Part shown: piece after piece, positions 33,546 to 43,800 of the stretch
Layout of the letters: each line of letters starts with the position of its first letter
How positions within the stretch are numbered: the first letter of the stretch is position 1
Assembly (NCBI RefSeq): GCF_041687215.1
Contig: NZ_JAWLCI010000018.1
Location: forward strand, 3,752 to 67,751
DNA from: Mariniphaga sp041687215
GTDB lineage: Bacteria; Bacteroidota; Bacteroidia; Bacteroidales; Prolixibacteraceae
Direction: 5' to 3'
Length of the DNA: 64,000 nucleotides
The notes under the pieces: model-generated
Seen by the model: the letters and a program-made list of their open reading frames with translations, nothing else
Told to the model about the DNA's origin: nothing
The model's database searches: none
Position numbers and translations under genes: made by a program

Positions 33546-36134
33546 CTAATTCCCAAAAACCAGTCCCTCATTTTCCACATCAATTTCAATGGGTTTGCTT
33601 TTGTCCACCTGGCCTGACAGAATTCTGCGCGACAATTCGTTCAGCACATATTTCTGTAAAATCCGTTTTACCGGCCGTGCGCCAAAGTGCGGGTCGTAAC
33701 TTACCGCAGCCAGCCAGTCGATGGCCTTTTCGGTCAGGCTGATTTTCACATCGGTACCCGACAACCGTTTTACCACCTGGTTAAACTGCAGTTTTACAAT
33801 CTGGTTGATGTCTGCACGCGAAAGTGGCGTAAACACAATGGTTTCGTCAATGCGGTTCAGAAACTCGGGCCGGATGGTTTTACGCAAAAGCTCCAGCAAC
33901 TGGTTCCGCGTTTGCTCCATCACTATGCCCATATTATCGGCATCCAGGTTTTCAAAACTTTCCTGAATGAGGTGCGACCCCAGGTTGGAAGTCATAATGA
34001 TGATGGTGTTTTTGAAGTTGACCGTCCGTCCTTTGTTGTCAGTCAGCCGGCCATCGTCGAGCACCTGAAGCAGGACGTTAAACACATCAGGGTGTGCTTT
34101 TTCAATTTCGTCGAATAAAACCACCGAATAGGGTTTGTGGCGAACAGACTCGGTTAACTGGCCGCCTTCGTCGTAACCCACATATCCGGGAGGACTGCCG
34201 ATAAGCCGGGTAACCGAAAATTTTTCCTGGTACTCCGACATGTCGATGCGGGTAATCATGTTCTCGTCGTTGAACAGGTATTCGGCCAGTGCTTTGGCCA
34301 ACTCGGTTTTTCCCACACCGGTTGAACCCAGAAAAATAAACGACCCAATGGGGCGCTTTTCGTCCTGCAAACCGGCCCTACTGCGGCGAACAGCGTCCGA
34401 AACGGCAGCAATGGCTTCATCCTGCCCTACCACACGTTTATGCAACTCGTCTTCCATGAGCAACAACTTTTCGCGTTCGCTCTGCAACATTTTCGAAACC
34501 GGAATTCCGGTCCAGCGGGCAACTACTTCGGCAATGTCTTCGGCGTCAACTTCTTCTTTAATCAGGCTGTCGCCAGCTTTCATTTTTTGCAACTCTTTTT
34601 GAAGCTTTTCAATTTCATTCTCAGCCTCTTTTATTTTTCCGTAACGCAGTTCGGCCACACGGTCGTAACGGCCCTGACGTTCGGCATCTTCAGCTTCAAA
34701 TTTGTAATCTTCAATTTCAGCTTTCTTTTTCTGAATGGAGTCAATAACCTGCTTTTCACTTTCCCATTTGGCGCGCAACCGGGATTGTTCTTCTTTTAAA
34801 TTTGAAATTTCTCCACCCAGCGAATCCAGTTTTTTATGATCCTTTTCGCGCTTAATGGCTTCACGTTCAATTTCCAGTTGTTTGATGCGGCGTTCAATTT
34901 CATCCAGCTCTTCCGGCACCGAATCCATTTCCAGACGCAGTTTGGCCGCAGCCTCATCCATCAGGTCGATGGCTTTGTCGGGTAAAAACCGGTCAGAAAT
35001 GTAACGTTGCGATAACTCCACTGCCGCAATAATAGCATCGTCTTTTATCCGTACTTTGTGGTGACTTTCGTACCGTTCTTTTATTCCACGCAGAATAGAA
35101 ATGGCGCTGAGTGTATCTGGTTCGTCCACTTTCACCACCTGGAAACGGCGTTCGAGCGCTTTATCTTTTTCAAAATATTTTTGATATTCGTTAAACGTAG
35201 TTGCACCAATGGCGCGCAACTCACCACGGGCCAGTGCCGGTTTCAGAATATTGGCCGCATCCATGGCGCCTTCGCTTTTTCCGGCGCCCACCAGGGTGTG
35301 AATTTCGTCGATAAACAGAATCACTTCTTCGTTGGAATGCACCACTTCGTTTACCACTGCTTTCAATCTTTCTTCGAATTCACCTTTGTATTTGGCGCCG
35401 GCAATCAATGCGCCCATATCGAGCGAAAAAACCTGTTTGGATTTCAGGTTTTCGGGCACATCGCCACGCACAATCCGGTGGGCCAAACCTTCGGCAATAG
35501 CGGTTTTTCCGGTTCCGGGCTCGCCTATCAGAATCGGGTTGTTTTTGGTACGACGGGTAAGAATCTGCAAAATCCGCCGGATTTCCTCATCACGGCCGAT
35601 CACCGGATCAAGTTTCCCTGAACGCGCCCTTTCATTCAAATTCAGGGCAAACCGGTTGAGCGAATTGAAACGGTCTTCAGCAGTTTGACTGTCCACTTTG
35701 GAGCCTTTGCGCAGTTCCTGTATGGCTTTTTGCAAATCATTTTTGGAAATGCCGTTGTCTTTCATTAAGCGGCTTACAGAATCGCCCCCATCAAGCAGTG
35801 CCAGTAAAATGTGTTCTACCGAAACATACTGGTCGCCCATTTCCTGAGCCAGCGCCAAGGCTTTTTGCAGCACACGGTTGGCCGTTGTAGAGATATAGGG
35901 TTCACCGCCGGTTACCCGCGGGTACGATTCAATGATCTTGTCAGCCGCCTGTTGAAAAATGGAAATATTTACGCCCAACTTTTTCAACAAAAATTCCAGC
36001 ACATTTTCGGCGGAATGGGTCAATCCTTTCAAAATATGGCCGGGTTCAATACTTTGCTGGTTATTTCCCTGTGCAATTTGAAATGCATGTTGGACGGCCT
36101 CCTGGGCCTTTATGGTAAAATTATTCAGATTCAT
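33546..36134 (-). CDS. clpB: ATP-dependent chaperone ClpB
   Basis: This is a full-length protein disaggregase of 862 aa. An N-terminal double Clp repeat domain (about 1-145) is followed by AAA+ domain 1 with Walker A GEPGTGKT and Walker B VILFIDEIH. The long coiled-coil M domain (about 400-530), which distinguishes ClpB from ClpA/C, comes next. AAA+ domain 2 has Walker A GSTGVGKT, the arginine-finger region and a C-terminal small domain. It rescues aggregated proteins together with DnaK. No HrcA/CIRCE-type site was seen upstream. Confidence 0.97.
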   Translation of the reverse strand: MNLNNFTIKAQEAVQHAFQIAQGNNQQSIEPGHILKGLTHSAENVLEFLLKKLGVNISIFQQAADKIIESYPRVTGGEPYISTTANRVLQKALALAQEMGDQYVSVEHILLALLDGGDSVSRLMKDNGISKNDLQKAIQELRKGSKVDSQTAEDRFNSLNRFALNLNERARSGKLDPVIGRDEEIRRILQILTRRTKNNPILIGEPGTGKTAIAEGLAHRIVRGDVPENLKSKQVFSLDMGALIAGAKYKGEFEERLKAVVNEVVHSNEEVILFIDEIHTLVGAGKSEGAMDAANILKPALARGELRAIGATTFNEYQKYFEKDKALERRFQVVKVDEPDTLSAISILRGIKERYESHHKVRIKDDAIIAAVELSQRYISDRFLPDKAIDLMDEAAAKLRLEMDSVPEELDEIERRIKQLEIEREAIKREKDHKKLDSLGGEISNLKEEQSRLRAKWESEKQVIDSIQKKKAEIEDYKFEAEDAERQGRYDRVAELRYGKIKEAENEIEKLQKELQKMKAGDSLIKEEVDAEDIAEVVARWTGIPVSKMLQSEREKLLLMEDELHKRVVGQDEAIAAVSDAVRRSRAGLQDEKRPIGSFIFLGSTGVGKTELAKALAEYLFNDENMITRIDMSEYQEKFSVTRLIGSPPGYVGYDEGGQLTESVRHKPYSVVLFDEIEKAHPDVFNVLLQVLDDGRLTDNKGRTVNFKNTIIIMTSNLGSHLIQESFENLDADNMGIVMEQTRNQLLELLRKTIRPEFLNRIDETIVFTPLSRADINQIVKLQFNQVVKRLSGTDVKISLTEKAIDWLAAVSYDPHFGARPVKRILQKYVLNELSRRILSGQVDKSKPIEIDVENEGLVFGN

Positions 36135-36466
36135 ATCACTACTCTTTAAAATTCCGAAAATCAGCTACAAATTACAATCCATAAATTACTGACAGTCAAT
36201 TTGTCACGTAAACAAAGAAATATGATGAAATTATTTCTGAAAAAGAATTTTTGAAGTGATTTTTTGGCAGGGAAAAGAGAAATTAAGCTGTGTAAGGTAT
36301 AAAATGTGCCAACTGAATTTAGTTGGTCCCGAGCATTTAGCGATTTTTTAAATGATATTCATTTTAGTGAATGTGTTATATAATTCACTTATTTATTGTT
36401 TGCCATTTTTACTAAGTCCCCCCGATTTTTGAAACGAACATCAAAAAGAATAACTTAAAGGCAACA

Positions 36467-36598
36467 GGTGCAGCGCACCCTGATATTTGTAGATTGAGAT
36501 TTTAATTATATCATGAAGGTGCAGCGCACCGTAACATAAGAGATATTGCGGTGCGCTGCACCTTCATTTTAAATCAACATCAATTGTTCTACAAATAT
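36467..36598. repeat. GGTGCAGCGCACC inverted-repeat element
   Basis: The near-palindrome GGTGCAGCGCACC occurs at 36467-36479 and 36518-36530 and, inverted, at 36550-36562. Two 19-bp arms (36513-36531 and 36549-36567) are perfect inverted repeats 17 bp apart. An outer pair ATATTTGTAG (36483-36492) and CTACAAATAT (36589-36598) adds symmetry. It looks like a REP-type dispersed element, with no transposase nearby. Confidence 0.75.
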
Positions 36599-36628
36599 TA
36601 TCGCGACGCTGTCGCTTTCTGCTTTAGT

Positions 36629-36760
36629 TATATAGTAGGTTTGATGAAATAAAATAAGGTTTATTCGAAACCAGAAAAACCTTATTTTCAATGCATTAAC
36701 CTTGGTAGAATAGTTACACGTTTGATTTTTACCTTATTACCTTATTGCTCTCCGAAAAAG
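36629..36760. mobile_element. Second copy of the AACCTTATT palindromic element, rearranged
   Basis: The segment 36675-36708 resembles the left arm of the element at 30112 (AAAAACCTTATTTtC, then TTAACCTTgGTAG). The stretch 36629-36662 resembles its right arm, but here precedes it, so the arms are outward relative to the first copy. Further CCTTATTACCTTATTG repeats follow to about 36755. The remainder of the clpB-PorP gap (36135-36466 and 36761-36974) shows nothing I can identify. Confidence 0.45.
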
Positions 36761-36974
36761 ATTATATTAAAAAATAAAATGTCACCGCCATTTTTAAGGC
36801 GAGTAATTTTATTGATAACATACTCATTTATTTTCCTTTAACATTCAATAATATAAAACAGTCATACTCTACAAAAACGCTGAGCATTCGGGAGCAATTA
36901 CTTTTTGTCAACTTACATATATGTATAAACATATCCCGTTTTTAGTATAAGACTCTCAGGAAACATATTTGTAT

Positions 36975-37886
36975 CTATTTAAAAAAGTTCAGGTTATAAC
37001 TTACCATCACTTCGTGGGTGCCATTATTGAAAGTATTCAGTTTTGAAAAACTTAAATCGTAGGAATATCCAATCAGCATGTTTTCGGTGGCATTAAGTTG
37101 TGCCAGAAGCCCCCAGGAATCGCCAAACCTCAACATGGTTCCAAACCAGAACCGATCTTTTAAACCCCCAAGTGCAGTTAAATCGAAGGAAACCGGGGCA
37201 TTTTTCACAACCTTCAGCATGGAGTGGCTTTTAATTTTAATGAATTCGTTCACCGTGAAAATGTGACCTCCCATCAGGTATAAATGAATCTTTTCCCTGC
37301 CAACATATTCTGAAGAATAGTCTTCGCGGCTGATACTGTTTTCAACGAGTTTAGGTACCGAAATGCCCACATACGTTTTTTCAGAAAAAAGAAATCCTCC
37401 CACACCAAAGTTTGGCAGGAAGTTTTTAAAGATATCCCGCTGGTAAATCGGGTCAGGATTAATGGTTTCCAGTGAGACAAGGTCGGCACGGTAAAATGAG
37501 AAGCCACCCTTCAGACCAAGACTAAGCCTGAAATCCTGATTCAACCGCAACCAATACGAATAATCGAAATAGAGCCCGGTTTGCGTAAGCGGCCCTATTT
37601 TATCGGACAAAACAGAAAAGCCAACTCCCAAATTCAAATCCTTTATGGGGGTATGAAAAGAAAATGTCCGTGTACGCGGTGCACCGTCGAATGCCACCCA
37701 CTGATTACGGGCCACCACCATAAAATTACCAATTTCTTTGGTGCCTGCATAACCCGGATTCACTATCAGCAGATTATCCATGTACTGCGTGTACATCGGG
37801 TCTTGCTGGGCAATGGATACACCTGTACTTCCGCTTAAAATAAGCAGCAGAATTGCAAGTTGTGTTATTTTCTTTCTTACCATCAT
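36975..37886 (-). CDS. PorP/SprF-family type IX secretion outer-membrane protein
   Basis: This is a 303-aa outer-membrane beta-barrel protein of the PorP/SprF family. It has a signal peptide (about 1-26) and the family hallmarks QQDPMYTQYMDNLLIVNPGY and RTRTFSFHTPIKDLNLGVGF, ending in a short beta-strand with terminal Lys. SprF-type proteins accept or anchor one specific large adhesin at the cell surface. The gene lies 4 bp after the stop of a type B sorted giant protein, which is its likely client. This pairing is the common sprB-sprF-like arrangement. Confidence 0.93.
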   Translation of the reverse strand: MMVRKKITQLAILLLILSGSTGVSIAQQDPMYTQYMDNLLIVNPGYAGTKEIGNFMVVARNQWVAFDGAPRTRTFSFHTPIKDLNLGVGFSVLSDKIGPLTQTGLYFDYSYWLRLNQDFRLSLGLKGGFSFYRADLVSLETINPDPIYQRDIFKNFLPNFGVGGFLFSEKTYVGISVPKLVENSISREDYSSEYVGREKIHLYLMGGHIFTVNEFIKIKSHSMLKVVKNAPVSFDLTALGGLKDRFWFGTMLRFGDSWGLLAQLNATENMLIGYSYDLSFSKLNTFNNGTHEVMVSYNLNFFK

Positions 37887-37890
37887 TTTG

Positions 37891-40797
37891 CTACCTGTCT
37901 AAATAAACCGAACCAACAATACGTTTTTCACCGTTGCCCAAATCGAGCACGTAGAAGTAAGTTCCGCCGGGCAATTCCTCGTTCCCCAATCTTACGCCGG
38001 TATTCGATTTTCCATCCCAAAATGTTGGTGACGTTTCAATTCCATAATTATTGGCCCGGTAAACCCGGTTGCCCCAGCGGTTAAATATTTCGATGCTATT
38101 CCCCTGGTAATGTTCAATACCCTGAATTTCAAAATAGTCGTTTACCCCATCGTTGTTGGGTGAGAATGCGTTGGGAATAAAAAAGCGAAAATCGTTTATC
38201 AACACGTAAACCATGGCATTGCTGCAATTTCCGGCCAAATCGCAAATGCGGTATTCAAAATAGTCGTTCCCGTGGAAATTCCTGTCCGGATCATAAACAA
38301 TTGCCGGACCTGTATAATCAACCGAAGCCGAACCAAACATGGGTTGCACGGAAACTGCCAGTGAAGCCGAATCTAAATCGCCGTCCACATCATAATCGTT
38401 GGCCAGAACATCTATTTTAACAGAAATGCGGTATTGAGTAGTGTCGTAATCGTCGAGCGCCACCGGTGCAGAAGCCAGCAAACCGACGGTAACCGAATCC
38501 ACATCGGAACAGCCAAACTGGTTGGTAACCTGCAAAATATATGTTCCTGTTTTACTCACCACCGGGTTGGCTGTTGTTTCACCACTTTCAATAATGCCGT
38601 CGGAAGTCTTCCACAAGTACTGCAAGCCGGTACCCAAACTGCTGTTTCCTTCCAGAACTGCCGACTCACCGCCGAACATAAATACATCTTCCCCCGCATC
38701 GGCTACAACTTTAGAAACATTAACCCAAACAGAATCTTCAGCACTAAAACCATATTCATTCGAAACGGTGAGCGTAAATAGTGTGGTTTCGCCTGGCACA
38801 AAAACCGGAGTCCGGCTGTTGGGATCGTCAAGCAATTCGGCAGGTTCCCATCTGTAGTTAAATGATTCACTCAGATTGAGGGCAGCCAGTGTAAAAGGAT
38901 TGCAATTGCCGATGGTGGTATCTCTTCCGGCCAGTTCAACCCACTGGTTACCCGGAGCAACCAAAATAAATCCGGTTCCCTGCACACATTCCTGAGGATC
39001 ATTGGTATTGCAAACCTGGTAAACGAACCAGTCAACTCCCACATATCCTTCTTCTGGAACATAAGTAAAAGTACCATCGGGATAAATCTGCACTGTTCCG
39101 TGAGACGTTGAAATCACCGCCTCAGAATTGTACACCAGATTTTCACCCAAAAGGTCATGATCATTTTCACGAAGGCTGTAAATTCCACCCGCCACATGCA
39201 AATACATATCATCCGATGCCGAAATGGGTTTCTGCACTCCATCTCCAAAATCGCTCACAAATACATACACCCAGGCTGAATCGCATTCAACAGGTGACCC
39301 CGAATCACAAATGCGATACATAAACCGGTCAATACCTTTATAGCCCGGAAAAGGTGTGTAGGCAAAGCTGCCGTCGTTGTTTATAACCACAGTTCCGTTT
39401 TGCGGGCCTGATAAAGGAGTAGTATTCACATTCAATGGCACACCAAATCCGTCGGGGTCAATATCATTTGCCAGTAAAATACTGAAAACAGTTTGATCGG
39501 GCAGGGTTAGCGCTACATCGGTAACTGCAACGGGAGCTATATTATTCGTTGTTTCCAGTGGCAATATTCTGATTTCCACATCAGCGCCGGTACATTCGTT
39601 GCTTTGGTTTAAATAACAAACCCGATAACTGAAATTCACTTTCCCGGTGAATCCGTCCGGTGGTGTATATTCATAAGTTCCGTTATCGAAAAATGTTAGT
39701 CCGTTAATTCCTTCACCCTCAAGTGTGTAAACCACGCCGGCATCCTGGTTAAGAAAATCGAAGTCATTGATGCTTACATCGCCAAACAGTTTGGTATTTT
39801 CATACCCCATATTGATGTCAGGCAATGCCACCAGTGAAGGAATAAATCCTTCCACTTCGGAAACTGCAAAGGATTTTGAAATGATTTCAGACAAACACCC
39901 GTTGGCATCGGTTGCCTGCACAAAAAGTTCATAGTTGCCTTCGGAATCCCAGAAGCGTTCTTCAGTGGAATGTGAAGTGGAAATAAAATCATTACGGTTG
40001 TTAAATTCATCGGTAAACCACCATTCATGCATAAAATCTGTACCAGATAAGACCCTGAATGTATGGCTGGAAAACAAAGCGATTGTTTCCGGCAACGGAT
40101 TTTCAAATTCAATTTCTGGTATAGCATGGATGGTGTGCTTATGAACAGCATTGGTAAGTTGCAACGGCACATCATTGTCATCTGTAATACTTATTAATTC
40201 AACGGTAACTGGTGTGCTAATTCCGGGTCCGGTACTGAACCACTCATCACTTATCTGTAATTTTTGCAGACTGAACTCAAGCAGAACTGAATGAGTTGAG
40301 CCGTTTACATTGAATTCAATTTTTAGCGGAAAATAATTTGAAGTGAGCGGCAGACCGTCATTATTCAGTATTATAAGAGGTAATTCAAAACTGTTTTCTG
40401 AACTATTAAAACAGGATTGACTTGCTACAGACTCAAAACCTACTGACCGGTTATTCGGTATAACAGTTACGGACATTGCTTTGGAATTAGTGCACCCTGA
40501 AATATCCGTTTCAACCACCGCGATGTAATACAAACCTGGTTTATCCCACTGAATATTGATAATGTGACCGGTATTTCCATTGGGGAAAACCACCTCGGGA
40601 TCAGTGGCTGAAATGGAAAAAGTTGGTTCGTTGAAAACAGTCCATTCATATTCACTTCCCGTGCGTTCTTCAACAAAATACGAGCGTGTTTCGCCAACAG
40701 AAACTACAAAGTGCTCCTGTGCCGCAGCAAAAGCCACAGCCCAAATCGTCAGTATTGCCGACAATACCAGGCGCCTGTATTTAAAAACTGTTCGCAT
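37891..40797 (-). CDS. Large multi-domain surface protein with T9SS type B sorting domain
   Basis: This is a 968-aa secreted protein. After the signal peptide (about 1-26) comes a PKD/Ig-like module (about 27-235) homologous to the small proteins encoded upstream. Cadherin-like tandem repeats follow with DDYDTTQYRISVKIDVLAND-type starts (about 420, 530 and 790), an Ig-like part with GNCNPFTLAALNLSESFNY, and the gliding-motility CTD (about 880-968) with IPNAFSPNNDGVNDYFEI, IFNRWGNRVYRAN and GTYFYVLDLGNG. Type B CTDs are exported by T9SS and need a PorP/SprF partner, here the next gene. It is probably an adhesin. Confidence 0.9.
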   Translation of the reverse strand: MRTVFKYRRLVLSAILTIWAVAFAAAQEHFVVSVGETRSYFVEERTGSEYEWTVFNEPTFSISATDPEVVFPNGNTGHIINIQWDKPGLYYIAVVETDISGCTNSKAMSVTVIPNNRSVGFESVASQSCFNSSENSFELPLIILNNDGLPLTSNYFPLKIEFNVNGSTHSVLLEFSLQKLQISDEWFSTGPGISTPVTVELISITDDNDVPLQLTNAVHKHTIHAIPEIEFENPLPETIALFSSHTFRVLSGTDFMHEWWFTDEFNNRNDFISTSHSTEERFWDSEGNYELFVQATDANGCLSEIISKSFAVSEVEGFIPSLVALPDINMGYENTKLFGDVSINDFDFLNQDAGVVYTLEGEGINGLTFFDNGTYEYTPPDGFTGKVNFSYRVCYLNQSNECTGADVEIRILPLETTNNIAPVAVTDVALTLPDQTVFSILLANDIDPDGFGVPLNVNTTPLSGPQNGTVVINNDGSFAYTPFPGYKGIDRFMYRICDSGSPVECDSAWVYVFVSDFGDGVQKPISASDDMYLHVAGGIYSLRENDHDLLGENLVYNSEAVISTSHGTVQIYPDGTFTYVPEEGYVGVDWFVYQVCNTNDPQECVQGTGFILVAPGNQWVELAGRDTTIGNCNPFTLAALNLSESFNYRWEPAELLDDPNSRTPVFVPGETTLFTLTVSNEYGFSAEDSVWVNVSKVVADAGEDVFMFGGESAVLEGNSSLGTGLQYLWKTSDGIIESGETTANPVVSKTGTYILQVTNQFGCSDVDSVTVGLLASAPVALDDYDTTQYRISVKIDVLANDYDVDGDLDSASLAVSVQPMFGSASVDYTGPAIVYDPDRNFHGNDYFEYRICDLAGNCSNAMVYVLINDFRFFIPNAFSPNNDGVNDYFEIQGIEHYQGNSIEIFNRWGNRVYRANNYGIETSPTFWDGKSNTGVRLGNEELPGGTYFYVLDLGNGEKRIVGSVYLDR

Positions 40798-40992
40798 TTA
40801 TGCGCGCATACTTTTATTTTTTAGCCACTAAATCACGAAGAATTCGCAAATCATATCATTAAAATCATTTACATATACTTAAAAGACTTTCTTTACATAA
40901 TCTTTTTCCATTCAAATCAATAGTGACCTTTACGTCCCTGTAAAGAAAAATCCGGTTCAGACCATTCCAATGCCTTACAACATCCAGCCCGG

Positions 40993-41019
40993 TTGGGCAG
41001 GGAATTTTTCCCTGCCCAA
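40993..41019. terminator. 12-bp perfect hairpin between secreted-protein genes
   Basis: TTGGGCAGGGAA and TTCCCTGCCCAA pair around a 3-nt loop. The hairpin follows the 315-aa gene and separates it from the large type B gene, 195 bp upstream of the latter's start. No clear U-tract follows, so attenuation or mRNA stabilisation are as likely as full termination. Confidence 0.5.
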
Positions 41020-41058
41020 AAGCTGTATTTTGAAAAGCTATTATTCATTTTAAAACTA

Positions 41059-42006
41059 TTAGTCAGTCTGTATTCCAGTTGTTGACGGACGAGCTTGAAT
41101 AGTTTGAGTCTGAACAGGAGTAGCAGTAATATCAGTCCCTGCATTATTGGTTATTTCAGTAACGGCATTTTCACCATCGTCTTCAACATCTGACAAGGTA
41201 AGTGTAATCGTTTTTTCTGAAAGATTTTCTTCGAATGCAGCATCATCAGATGTGCCGTTATTCACATTTACACGGAAATAAACAACTTCTGAACCAGCCC
41301 CATTGGCAGGAACTGTAAGATTCGGTTCATCATCCCACTCAGCAAAGGTTCCTGCTTCTCCAATTTTATATTCCACTGTTACATCAGTATTGATAGTTTC
41401 GACAAAGGTTCCAACAAATGACCAGCTTGAATAAAGATCAGATGCCGTCAGTTTAAACATGAAATTGTCGGTTCCGTAATTGTAAGTAATATCTGCTCCA
41501 TCAGCAGAAAGTGCAATATCAACCGGACAACGAGTAGGATCATCTGTCAAAGTAGTACCGTCTGAAGCAAGAGCTTCAAATAATAATGTGAAATTGTTGG
41601 TTGGCAAAATTGGAATTGCTTTAATGTTAGTACATAAAGGGTCAACTCCAACTTCCTGTACTACCAAATAATAATAGTTTGTTGTTGATGCAGTTGGGTT
41701 CCATTTTAATTCAATACTATTACCTCCAACAGTTCCAGTGTTATATTCAACTCCACCATTTGTTGTAATAACTTCAAAATCACTTGTTAATGCAGTAGGT
41801 GTTAAAAGGTTTCCTGGAGTTGTACTAATCCACCACGTGTAAGTACTGGTTTCACCAGCTTCAGTTGGAGTTTCAAATGTTCCATTTACCCAATACTTGT
41901 GTATTGATCCAATCGAAGGTTCAGTTCCGGTATTTGTTTGTGCAAAAACCTTTGCACTCATTGCGGTTAAGGCAACCGCGGCCAAAAGAATAAATAGCTT
42001 TTTCAT
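41059..42006 (-). CDS. Secreted two-domain PKD-like protein with short C-terminal tail motif
   Basis: This is a 315-aa exported protein (signal about 1-22, ending KVFAQ). Domain 1 (about 30-135) has GSIHKYWVNG, STYTWWISTT, IELKWNP and VVQEVGVDPLCTNIKAIPI. It aligns by eye with the first domain of the 271-aa neighbour and of the large type B protein. Domain 2 (about 135-300) is a beta-rich Calx-beta-like or Ig-like region with a Cys (TRCPVDIALS). It ends abruptly in QARPSTTGIQTD. It has no T9SS CTD. It is probably part of a surface assembly with its neighbours, but its function is unknown. Confidence 0.82.
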   Translation of the reverse strand: MKKLFILLAAVALTAMSAKVFAQTNTGTEPSIGSIHKYWVNGTFETPTEAGETSTYTWWISTTPGNLLTPTALTSDFEVITTNGGVEYNTGTVGGNSIELKWNPTASTTNYYYLVVQEVGVDPLCTNIKAIPILPTNNFTLLFEALASDGTTLTDDPTRCPVDIALSADGADITYNYGTDNFMFKLTASDLYSSWSFVGTFVETINTDVTVEYKIGEAGTFAEWDDEPNLTVPANGAGSEVVYFRVNVNNGTSDDAAFEENLSEKTITLTLSDVEDDGENAVTEITNNAGTDITATPVQTQTIQARPSTTGIQTD

Positions 42007-42073
42007 GTTTGTAAATTTTAATTGTGAATAAAATAATTTGTTTAAAATGTTAATTTATAAAGTTTTATAATTC

Positions 42074-42847
42074 CTAATCAGTTGAAATATCTGATGTTTG
42101 CGGTATTGGGTTGATGCTTTGTGTGGCTGTCCAGTCATCACTGTCAACATCGGGTGTATTGTATGTCAGTTCTTTGGCAGATGTAAAAGTTAAAATCACA
42201 TCTTCAGCACTGTAAAGTTCTCCGGTTGCATCCATTGTAATGGTAACTGAACCTGCGCCGGATGTACTCGTCAGATCAGTTAGTGTATATGTTCCACCAC
42301 TTTCAGAAAGCGTTCCGGAACCGGCTGATACATTGGCAACAGTTGCACCGCTGGAAGAAATTAAAGTAAAACTAAACTCCCAGTTTGGATTGAAAGCTGC
42401 ATCGTCGGTTTTCATATCCACTACAAAAGAAACTTCTGTGGTAACATCAGTTCCTGCATAATTTACCATGCCGTCGGCAGCATTACAGGTGGCAGCAGGC
42501 GCAACTGCAGTTACATCGAAGGTGTTTTCAGAAACTGTTATTTCAAGTTCTTTGATAGTTGCACAATTTGTTGTTCCGTCCAATTCAGTAAATTGCAATT
42601 TGTATGAACCTGCTGTTGTCCAGGTTATATTTGCAACAGAATTATCCCCATCAATGGTTTGGGAATTAATAATGTAACCCGTAGACTCTACAATACTCCA
42701 GGTGAGAGAATTAGATGTACTTTCGGGTTCAACTGTATAGTTATGAGTTGAACCCACAAAAGGCGTTTCCCCATCCTGTGCCATTACCCCGGAACTTATC
42801 AGCAGCAGGGCGGTGGCAGTCATTAAAAATGTAAATACTTTTTTCAT
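42074..42847 (-). CDS. Secreted two-domain PKD-like protein, paralogue of the next gene
   Basis: The start at 42847 is chosen because the signal peptide MKKVFTFLMTATALLLISSG begins there; the frame opens 14 codons earlier with a polar stretch. Domain 1 (GSTHNYTVEPE, NSLTWSIVES, ANITWTTAGSYKLQFTEL, NCATIKELEITV) and domain 2 (APAATCNAADGMVNYAG, then FVVDMKTDDAAFNPNWEFSF) mirror the downstream paralogue. The protein ends in NPIPQTSDISTD. It lies 44 bp after the upstream beta-helix gene and 67 bp before the next, so the three form an operon. No catalytic motif is visible. Confidence 0.82.
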   Translation of the reverse strand: MKKVFTFLMTATALLLISSGVMAQDGETPFVGSTHNYTVEPESTSNSLTWSIVESTGYIINSQTIDGDNSVANITWTTAGSYKLQFTELDGTTNCATIKELEITVSENTFDVTAVAPAATCNAADGMVNYAGTDVTTEVSFVVDMKTDDAAFNPNWEFSFTLISSSGATVANVSAGSGTLSESGGTYTLTDLTSTSGAGSVTITMDATGELYSAEDVILTFTSAKELTYNTPDVDSDDWTATQSINPIPQTSDISTD

Positions 42848-42891
42848 TGTTTTGATTTTTTGGTTATTATTTTTTGTACAATTTTTCATTT

Positions 42892-43800
42892 TTAGTCAGG
42901 GATTATTTCACCGGTTGCTGGGAACGGATAAATTGTTACTGTAAAATTTTCCTCGTCCACACATCCACCACCGGCATCGTCATAAATATATAAAGTGATT
43001 GAGATTGTTATTTCATCTCCGGGATTCAGTAAACTTCCAGTGCCCCCAGGTCCGGTAAAATATGCTGCATTTCCGCTAAGGTTTGATCCCGAAATAGCAG
43101 GTAAAGTAAGACTGCCGCAGGAATTGATGTCACCGGGATTGGTGATTTGAGGCGGGTTACATTCATAAATTAATTCCACAATATAAGGAGGAATGATTCC
43201 ACCGTCCACATTTTCCTCAAGGGAGGTTTCGGTACCAGAATGGCAGTCGTCCGTATTGGTTTGGGTTAATCCATCGTAATTATCACAAGCAACCAAACCT
43301 GTATTTTCGTTAATTGTTCCGAAAATATAAATACTGGCATCGTTTATCACAATGTCTCCCTGTTGAGTTGCCCCATCTTTTGTCAGGTTACCCATCACAA
43401 TAAAATAACTGGAAAGATTCAGGCTAACTTTATTTGTTAAATGAACATTGCCCTTTACCAAAACGAGCGAATTGACTCCCATCACAAATTCCGACTCATT
43501 GTTGCCCTGAAAATTCATTGTCATATCGTTGTTGACTATCAAAGTTCCATAAACAATCAATTTTCCAGTAGCATTAATTGTTAAATCATTAACTTCAGCA
43601 GTTGTTCCAGCCTGTATTGTTACAATATCATTTATGACAACATTATCTGTGGCTGTTGGAACAGAACCCGTTCCCCATGTGCCTGGGGAACTCCAATTAC
43701 CATTGCTGGTTGAAGTAATTTGTGCCTGAAGGGGATTTGAAGAAAAAAACATTAAAAACAAAAGCAATAAAAACAGAGCAGGTGCTTTTCTGAAAAACAT
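42892..43800 (-). CDS. Secreted beta-helix-like protein with the same C-terminal tail
   Basis: This is the first gene of the secreted-protein operon. Met at 43800 is preferred since the signal peptide (MFFRKAPALFLLLLFLMFFS) starts there; an upstream Met at 43854 would add 18 polar residues. The mature part opens with SNGNWSSPGTWGTGSVPTAT and continues as short regular strands (VNDLTINATGKLIVYGTL, MTMNFQGNNESEFVMG), as in right-handed parallel beta-helix proteins. A Cys-containing Ig-like end (CNPPQITNPGDINSCG) leads to YPFPATGEIIPD. No sorting domain of type A or B is present. The function is unknown. Confidence 0.8.
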   Translation of the reverse strand: MFFRKAPALFLLLLFLMFFSSNPLQAQITSTSNGNWSSPGTWGTGSVPTATDNVVINDIVTIQAGTTAEVNDLTINATGKLIVYGTLIVNNDMTMNFQGNNESEFVMGVNSLVLVKGNVHLTNKVSLNLSSYFIVMGNLTKDGATQQGDIVINDASIYIFGTINENTGLVACDNYDGLTQTNTDDCHSGTETSLEENVDGGIIPPYIVELIYECNPPQITNPGDINSCGSLTLPAISGSNLSGNAAYFTGPGGTGSLLNPGDEITISITLYIYDDAGGGCVDEENFTVTIYPFPATGEIIPD

